DNA of 64,000 nt from Prado023 sp963798745 (GTDB taxonomy: Bacteria; Actinomycetota; Actinomycetes; S36-B12; CAIYMF01). Both the position numbers and the translations under genes were made by a program. Location of the stretch: positions 1 to 64,000 of the forward strand of contig CAWCUF010000010.1 in the NCBI GenBank assembly GCA_963798745.1. Reading direction: 5' to 3'. How positions within the stretch are numbered: the stretch's first letter is position 1; every line of letters begins with the position of its first letter. Positions 62,731 through 64,000 of the stretch are shown piece after piece. Below the pieces are notes generated by a model that did no database searches, was not told the DNA's origin, and saw only the letters and a list, made by a program, of their open reading frames with translations.

Positions 62731-63512
62731 TGGCCACCGGACACCGGCACGGCCACGACGTCGGCGAGGCGCTCTACGTCCACCGGCACACGGCCGTGCA
62801 CCTGCTGCCCCCCGAGGTGAAGATCGCCTCCCTCGTGGTGTTCATGTTCATCGTGGTCGCCACCCCGGTCGAGCAGTTCTGGGCGTTCGGGGTCTACGCG
62901 TCGATGCTCGTGGCGATCGCATCGCTCGCCGGGCTCAACGCCCGGATCGTCGCCCCGCGGATGCTCGTGGAGATCCCGTTCGTGCTGTTCGCAGTGCTCA
63001 TGCCGTTCTTCGGTCCGGACCCCAGCGTGACGGTGCTCGGGGTGTCGTTGTCGGTGGCCGGGTTGTGGGCGGCCTGGGGCATCCTGATCAAGGGCACGCT
63101 CGGGGTGTTCGCTGCGATCATCCTCGCGGCGACCACGCGTTCGCGCGACATCGTGGCGGGCCTGGCAGCGCTACGGCTGCCCGCGGTCATGGTGTCGATC
63201 ACCATGTTCATGCTGCGCTACCTGCATGTGGTGACCGACGAGATGCACCGGATGGGGGTCGCCCGGGAGTCCCGCGGCTTCCAGGCCACCGGCATCAAGT
63301 CCTGGCCGGTGCTCGGCCAGTCCGCCGGGGCGTTGTTCATCCGCTCCTACGAGCGCGGGGAGCGGGTGCACCTGGCCATGCTCAGCCGCGGGTACACGGG
63401 CACGATGCCCGTGATCGACCCGCCCCAGACCAGCCGCCGGCAATGGCTGACCGGGCTGTCCCTGCCAGCGCTGGCCCTGCTCGTCAGCCTGCTCGCCTGG
63501 GGGACCCGATGA
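62730..63512 (+). CDS. cbiQ: ECF transporter transmembrane subunit
   Basis: 260 residues. The N-terminus is His-rich (GHRHGHDVGEALYVHRH). Six hydrophobic segments follow, and the two ATPase-coupling helices are near 150-205 with ARESRGFQATG and MLSRGYTGTMP, the A-R-G motifs of T-components. Couples the CbiO ATPases to CbiM. It overlaps cbiO by 4 bp (ATGA). Confidence 0.92.
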   Translation: MATGHRHGHDVGEALYVHRHTAVHLLPPEVKIASLVVFMFIVVATPVEQFWAFGVYASMLVAIASLAGLNARIVAPRMLVEIPFVLFAVLMPFFGPDPSVTVLGVSLSVAGLWAAWGILIKGTLGVFAAIILAATTRSRDIVAGLAALRLPAVMVSITMFMLRYLHVVTDEMHRMGVARESRGFQATGIKSWPVLGQSAGALFIRSYERGERVHLAMLSRGYTGTMPVIDPPQTSRRQWLTGLSLPALALLVSLLAWGTR

Positions 63513-64000
63513 CCGAACAACCGCGGCTGCCACCGGCCGCCGATCCGCCGAGCCTGGCCGTCGAGGGCCTGGCGTACTCCTACCCCGACGGCCACCAGGC
63601 GCTGTACGGCATCGACTTGACGATCGCCGCCGGCGAACGGGTGGCCCTGCTCGGCGCGAACGGCGCGGGCAAGACCACCCTCGTGCTGCACCTCAACGGG
63701 ATCATGCATGGGGGAGTGGGGCGGGTCTCGGTCGCCGGTCTGGAGGTCGACCCACTGGATCGCGAGTCGCTGCTGGAGATCCGCCGCCGGGTCGGCATCG
63801 TCTTCCAGGACCCCGACGACCAGCTGTTCATGCCCACCGTCGCCGAGGATGTGGCCTTCGGGCCCGCCAACCTCGGGCTGCGCGGGGCGGAACTCGACGC
63901 GCGGGTGACCGAGGCCCTGGAACAGGTCGACATGGCGCAGTTCGCCGACCGACCGCCGCACCACCTGTCCTTCGGCCAGCGCCGACGGGTCGCGGTGGCC
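63509..64000 (+). CDS. cbiO: ECF transporter ATPase, truncated by window end
   Basis: First 164 residues of the energizing ATPase. Walker A LLGANGAGKTTLVLHL near 48-63, Q-loop VGIVFQDPDDQLFMPTVAEDV near 91-111 with the DDQLF segment typical of ECF ATPases, and signature LSFGQRRRVAVA at the end. The Walker B part lies beyond position 64000. Started by ATGA overlap with cbiQ. Confidence 0.93.
   Translation, partial: MTEQPRLPPAADPPSLAVEGLAYSYPDGHQALYGIDLTIAAGERVALLGANGAGKTTLVLHLNGIMHGGVGRVSVAGLEVDPLDRESLLEIRRRVGIVFQDPDDQLFMPTVAEDVAFGPANLGLRGAELDARVTEALEQVDMAQFADRPPHHLSFGQRRRVAVA

Overview
The window is a high-GC actinobacterial chromosome segment. The signs are a very strong G/C third-base bias, an SsgA-type cell-division regulator, DUF3099, DUF3090 and SCO1664-family proteins, a PGPGW membrane protein, and a neighbourhood (uppP, histidine phosphatase, DUF3090, SCO1664 family) also known from Mycobacterium and Streptomyces. 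Genus cannot be fixed from sequence alone. Many starts have a TANNNT or CAGGAT hexamer 6-8 nt upstream and no Shine-Dalgarno, which indicates frequent leaderless transcription and was used here to choose starts. All function calls come from reading motifs by eye; no database search was run.

Layout. 1-450: frameshifted tail of a type I restriction HsdR subunit next to a tRNA-Val/Cys/Gly cluster (minus strand), a likely island edge. 0.6-2.5 kb: folate genes pabB-pabC. 2.5-3.8 kb: SsgB-like protein, PGPGW protein, tRNA-Val(CAC) with terminator. 3.9-8.1 kb: minus-strand operon of a TPP enzyme, an SDR, a small unknown protein and a ClC channel. 8.3-14.3 kb: ABC exporter, murQ, thrS and an Ap4A phosphorylase-like HIT gene. 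14.4-19 kb: nifJ pyruvate:ferredoxin oxidoreductase coupled to a dihydroorotate-dehydrogenase-like gene. 19-24.8 kb: DUF3099, dodecin, TldE/TldD, and a cyanophycin-synthetase-like Mur ligase lacking the ATP-grasp domain. 25-28.3 kb: GNAT, secreted GDSL hydrolase, nucleoside hydrolase, then a 0.67-kb stretch with no confident gene. 28.3-32 kb: cyanophycin synthetase and cyanophycinase. 32-40 kb: SixA-like phosphatase, serB, ABC ATPase, NfeD-like and SPFH proteins, SpoU methyltransferase, membrane-anchored PLC-like protein. 40-43.5 kb: pta-ackA. 43.7-53.5 kb: hypotheticals, a cell-surface SGNH protein, a reductase plus divergent DHPS-like pair behind a palindromic repeat element, transporters, a PAP2 protein, tRNA-Leu(GAG), a Nudix-like protein, an M20 peptidase and an aldo/keto reductase. 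53.6-58.5 kb: uppP cluster with corA. 58.6-61.6 kb: cation antiporter, sirtuin, alpha/beta hydrolase. 61.7-64 kb: cobalt/nickel ECF transporter cbiMNQO, with cbiO cut by the window end.

Metabolic picture. NifJ makes acetyl-CoA and reduced ferredoxin from pyruvate, and Pta-AckA can turn acetyl-CoA into acetate with ATP gain, so a low-oxygen or fermentative mode is likely. CphA-CphB indicate storage and recovery of nitrogen as cyanophycin, with the ATP-grasp-less CphA paralogue as the most novel enzyme candidate. MurQ and UppP serve cell-wall recycling and lipid-carrier turnover.
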